A stretch of 64,000 nt of DNA from Allobosea sp. (GTDB lineage: Bacteria; Pseudomonadota; Alphaproteobacteria; Rhizobiales; Kaistiaceae), in the NCBI GenBank assembly GCA_017307955.1, contig JAFKFV010000009.1, forward strand, positions 124,001 through 188,000. Reading direction: 5' to 3'. Under the pieces are notes generated by a model, which was given only the letters and a program-made list of their open reading frames with translations, was not told the DNA's origin and ran no database searches. Each line of letters begins with the position of its first letter. Positions within the stretch are counted from its first letter, which is position 1. Below, in pieces: positions 61,067 to 64,000 of the stretch. Position numbers and translations under genes: made by a program.

Positions 61067-61953
61067 GTCGCCCTCCGCCGGTCGCGGGCGATCATGAACT
61101 GGATGAAGCTCAGGATCGCGACTATCACCACGATGACCCAGGAGACGGTCGCCGAATAGCCGAAGCTCGGCATCATGCGGAAGGTCAAGTTGTAGATATA
61201 CATCGACAGCGTCAGCGTGGCGTTGCCGGGGCCGCCCTGCGTGATGTTGTTGACCTCGTCGAAGAGCTGCAGCGTGCCGATGGTCGAGAGGATCGTCGTG
61301 AACAGGATCACCGGCTTCAGCATCGGGATGGTGATGCGCGTGAAGCGGGCCCAGGCCGGAATGCCGTCGATGCGGGCGGCCTCGTAGATTGACTTGTCCA
61401 CGTTCTGCAGCGCGGCCAGGTAGAAGATCATGTTGTAGCCGGTCCAGCGCCAGGTGATGGCGGTGATGATCACCACCCGCGACCAGAACGGGTCGGTCAG
61501 CCAGGGGATCGGCGAGCCGATCACATGCAGCGTCAGCAGCGCCTGGTTGATGATGCCATCGGTCGAGAACATCGACTTGAACAGGCTGGAATAGGCGATC
61601 AGCGAGGTGACGCAGGGCAGGAACAGCGCCGTCCTGAACAGGCCGCGGAACTTCAGCGTCGGATCGTTGAGGGCGACTGCGAGCAGCAGCGCCAGAACGA
61701 TCATGATCGGGACCTGGATGAAGAAGAAGATGGTGGTGTTGGTCAGCGCCTTGATCAGCAGCGCGTCATTGGCGAGGCGCTGGATGTTCGCGAGGCCGCC
61801 GAAGGAGAAATTCGCGCCGCGTCCGACCTGGAAGCTCATCCAGAGCGACCAGATAATGGGGTAGATCATGAAGAGGCCGAGCAGGACGAGAGCAGGCATG
61901 ACGAATGCCCAGCCGTTGATCTGCTCGCTGCGGTCCAAACGCGTCTGCGCCAT
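61063..61953 (-). CDS. Sugar ABC transporter permease (MalF type)
   Basis: 296 aa, six membrane segments. Opening GWAFVMPALVLLGLFMIYPI and EAA-loop IYEAARIDGIPAWARFTRIT identify the CUT1 MalF-like partner. Lies between the solute-binding gene and the MalG-type permease. Confidence 0.94.
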   Translation of the reverse strand: MAQTRLDRSEQINGWAFVMPALVLLGLFMIYPIIWSLWMSFQVGRGANFSFGGLANIQRLANDALLIKALTNTTIFFFIQVPIMIVLALLLAVALNDPTLKFRGLFRTALFLPCVTSLIAYSSLFKSMFSTDGIINQALLTLHVIGSPIPWLTDPFWSRVVIITAITWRWTGYNMIFYLAALQNVDKSIYEAARIDGIPAWARFTRITIPMLKPVILFTTILSTIGTLQLFDEVNNITQGGPGNATLTLSMYIYNLTFRMMPSFGYSATVSWVIVVIVAILSFIQFMIARDRRRAT

Positions 61954-62068
61954 GCGTCCTTCCGATCATGAATGCCGCAAGATCACGGCGTGGCTCGGGG
62001 CCGCGCCGGGAAGAGACTGACGGATCGGGGCGGGCCCAAAAGCCCGCCCCCATGAAAGGACTTCGCGA

Positions 62069-63370
62069 TTACTGCATCTGCTGGCGCAGCTGCGCGTCGA
62101 TCGCCTTCAGCGCCTCGTCGATGTCGCCGCCATTGGCGATGTTCGGGATCTGCGCGCGGACGGCCATGCGGGCCTCCGGCGTGAAGGTGCCGTAGTCGAC
62201 GGTCGGGACCTTCGCCAGCCAGTCGGAGAAGTTCTGCCAGACCGGCTCGCCGTTGAAGAACGGATCGCTCTCCTTGTAGGCGGCGCCTTCGCGGGCGGCG
62301 AGCAGCGAACCGACGGCGCCCTGGTTGATCAGGATGCCCTGATAGAAGTCGACGTCGGCGCCCCAGATGGTCTTGAGGAAGTCGACGGCCTCGTCCTGAT
62401 GCTGCGACGAGGCGAGCACGTACCAGCTCGAGCCGCCATTGTTGGTGAAGTGGGTCGCGCCATCGATGCCCTCGAGGATCGGCATCGGCGCCACGCGCCA
62501 CTTGCCGGACTGCTCGGGCACCGACTTGATCGTGCCGGTGATCCACACGCCCTGCGGCACCGCGGCAACCTGGCCGGAGGTGAAGGAGCCGGTGTAGTCG
62601 GTCCACCCCGAGACGGACTTGATGATGCCTTCCTTCGCCATGGTCTGGAAAGTCTGCAGCGCGGCCTTGAGGGCCTGGTTGCCGATGATGTTCGGCTCCT
62701 TGCCGTCCTTCAGGTACCACTGGCCGGTCGACTGCATCATCAGGACGATGAGGTCGTCGCCGTTATAGTCCATGCTGACCAGCGGCTTGCCGGTCTTGGC
62801 GAGAACGTCCTTGCCAATCTCGATCAGCTTGGCCCAGGAGATGTTCTGCATGTCCTCGGGCTTGTAGCCGGCCTGCTCGAGATAGTCGGTGCGGTAGAAG
62901 AGGCCCGCGACGCCGGAATCGAAGGGCAGCGAATACGACTTGCCGTCATGCGTCGCGGCCGCGACCTTGTACTGCGCGAACTTCGACATATCGATCGAGT
63001 CCGACAGCGGCACAAAGGAGCCGGGGAAGGATTGCAGGAAGCGCTGGATGTTGTCGTCCTGGATGAGGACGATATCCGGCAGGCCGTCGGTGACGCCCGC
63101 GAGGAACTGCGTCTGAAGCTTCTGGTTGATCTCGTCCTGCGTGATATTGGCGATCGCGAAGGTCGTGTCGGGATGCGTCTTCGTGTAGCGCTCCGTCGCG
63201 TCCTTCATGGCCGGGATGTTGAAATTCGGGTCCCAGCACCAGACCGTCAGCTCGGCCGCCGAGGCGGCGCTGACAAAAGCTGCGCTCGCCATCATCGCCG
63301 CGCCCATGAGAGCCGCCGCGAAGCGGCCACCCGCCCGCGCGCCCTGTCCCAGTCGCTTCATCTTCGTCAT
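62069..63370 (-). CDS. Sugar ABC transporter substrate-binding protein (CUT1 type)
   Basis: 433 aa. Signal peptide to about residue 39 (AALMGAAMMASAAFVSAASA), then a type 2 binding-protein fold starting AELTVWCWDPNFNIPAMKDA. Features: ITQDEINQKLQTQFLAGVTD and GGSSWYVLASSQHQDEAVDF. ATG 63370 has GGAGG 5 bp upstream. Lead gene of the importer operon. Specificity (a di- or oligosaccharide or polyol) cannot be read. Confidence 0.93.
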   Translation of the reverse strand: MTKMKRLGQGARAGGRFAAALMGAAMMASAAFVSAASAAELTVWCWDPNFNIPAMKDATERYTKTHPDTTFAIANITQDEINQKLQTQFLAGVTDGLPDIVLIQDDNIQRFLQSFPGSFVPLSDSIDMSKFAQYKVAAATHDGKSYSLPFDSGVAGLFYRTDYLEQAGYKPEDMQNISWAKLIEIGKDVLAKTGKPLVSMDYNGDDLIVLMMQSTGQWYLKDGKEPNIIGNQALKAALQTFQTMAKEGIIKSVSGWTDYTGSFTSGQVAAVPQGVWITGTIKSVPEQSGKWRVAPMPILEGIDGATHFTNNGGSSWYVLASSQHQDEAVDFLKTIWGADVDFYQGILINQGAVGSLLAAREGAAYKESDPFFNGEPVWQNFSDWLAKVPTVDYGTFTPEARMAVRAQIPNIANGGDIDEALKAIDAQLRQQMQ

Positions 63371-63685
63371 AAGGTCCTCCCGCTCCAACCGGATTCCACC
63401 CCGCGCGCCGGGCGGACTGGCTCACGCCAATTCCTCCCGCTCGGCACGATGGGCGCGTTCATCCGCCTCAATTCCGGTATCATTAGCGAGGGCATGCGAC
63501 GCTTTGTCAAGCGCGCCACGATCGCTTTTGTCCGCGGTTGGGAAATGTGCGTCATCGCTCTGATATTGCATCGGAATTCTATCAGGCGGAGCATCTTTGC
63601 TGCGACGCACGCACGCGCCGCAGCGCCGAAGAACTTACGATCCCGCAATTAAGCTAACTATCCGGGAAGCGGCGTTCAGAGCTGT
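63371..63685. other. Intergenic region upstream of the sugar ABC importer
   Basis: About 315 bp, no gene supported, locally AT-richer. Contains the importer promoter described separately and the 3' side of the nitroreductase gene. Confidence 0.6.
63482..63510 (-). promoter_or_regulatory. Promoter of the sugar ABC importer operon
   Basis: On the minus strand TTGACA, 17 bp, GCTAAT: a good match to the housekeeping sigma consensus, 112 bp before the binding-protein start. No clear operator recognised beside it. Confidence 0.6.
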
Positions 63686-64000
63686 TCAGGCGCCGGACCA
63701 GCGGCCATGGAAGGCGAAGTCGCTCACCTTGCGGCGCGTGCGCGGCTCGCGCTCGCGCCCTTCCCCCTCGCCGAGCAGCGACGGGTCGCCGGCATAGCCG
63801 ATGGCAAGGCCGGCAACAGGCTCGAAATCGCCGCTGATCCCGGCCGCGGCCACGACCTTGTCGCTGTCGAAGCCGCCGAAGGGGTGGACGGCGAAGCCGT
63901 TCGCCGTCGCCTGCAGCAGGAGATAACCGAGCGCCATGCCCGTGTCGTGCCGATTGTGCCAGAGAGCGCGGCCGCTGTCGGAATGAAGCTTCGCGACCGA
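63686..64000 (-). CDS. Nitroreductase family protein (partial, 5' end outside window)
   Basis: C-terminal 104 codons, open to the right window edge. LWHNRHDTGMALGYLLLQAT followed by ANGFAVHPFGGFD is typical of the NfsA/nitroreductase flavin-dependent fold. Ends DFAFHGRWSGA. Flavin-dependent reduction of nitro or related compounds is the family's activity; exact substrate unknown. Confidence 0.75.
   Translation of the reverse strand, partial: SVAKLHSDSGRALWHNRHDTGMALGYLLLQATANGFAVHPFGGFDSDKVVAAAGISGDFEPVAGLAIGYAGDPSLLGEGEGREREPRTRRKVSDFAFHGRWSGA

Overview
High-GC chromosomal DNA from an alphaproteobacterium, most likely of the order Hyphomicrobiales (Rhizobiales). The grounds are a single 14-gene nuo operon followed by birA, an RNase J gene, an epimerase gene and a DUF1467 gene; a eukaryotic-type glutamine synthetase (GlnII) divergent from a DUF2735 gene; an alphaproteobacterial porin; and the tig-clpP-clpX-lon-hup block. 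A Kaistia-like genus is possible but cannot be fixed from the sequence alone. Nearly all DNA is ordinary core and metabolic chromosome. I saw no insertion sequence, prophage or CRISPR array.

Layout. (1) 1-18363, minus strand: complex I operon nuoABCDEF-[pentapeptide protein]-[small coiled coil]-nuoGHIJKLMN, then birA, rnj, mce and a DUF1467 gene cut by the window edge. (2) 18769-21427: FUSC-type membrane protein, tRNA-Asp, class III nucleotide cyclase with an N-terminal regulatory domain, tRNA-Val. (3) 21675-29954: HU, Lon, an Ntn-hydrolase (penicillin V acylase/bile salt hydrolase superfamily), ClpX, ClpP, trigger factor, tRNA-Leu. (4) 30029-33770: NAD(P)HX repair enzyme, divergent glnB-glnA with a sigma-54 promoter. 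(5) 33779-39902: sugar or sugar-acid catabolic locus with an enolase-superfamily dehydratase, a ribose-type ABC importer and a divergent LacI regulator with paired operators. (6) 40026-41811: DUF2735 gene divergent from glnII, with a sigma-54 promoter and NtrC-like sites. (7) 41826-44635: ECF42-type sigma factor module (VOC protein, sigma factor, DGPF protein, SRPBCC protein). (8) 44701-50607: small exported proteins, acyl-CoA thioesterase, DUF1045 protein, RecO, porin. (9) 51009-56786: Mrp/ApbC Fe-S carrier, HxlR/NmrA pair, NUDIX hydrolase, a second DGPF protein, LysR regulator with two divergent micro-genes. (10) 57116-63370: sugar ABC importer operon ending in a fused Gfo/Idh/MocA-aldo/keto reductase. 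(11) 63686-64000: end of a nitroreductase.

The most notable observation is a shared promoter signature, TGTCGG-N17-CGTC. It lies upstream of the VOC gene, upstream of the DGPF-sigma operon, upstream of the SRPBCC gene, and upstream of a second DGPF gene about 10 kb away. Together these look like a self-contained ECF42 regulon, readable from sequence. Within it, the SRPBCC gene carries a 7-bp tandem duplication that shifts its last codons out of frame. Other points: an oxidoreductase fusion enzyme, a pair of related small secreted proteins with a conserved C-terminal two-cysteine motif, two extra genes between nuoF and nuoG, and a histidine-rich loop in NuoL.
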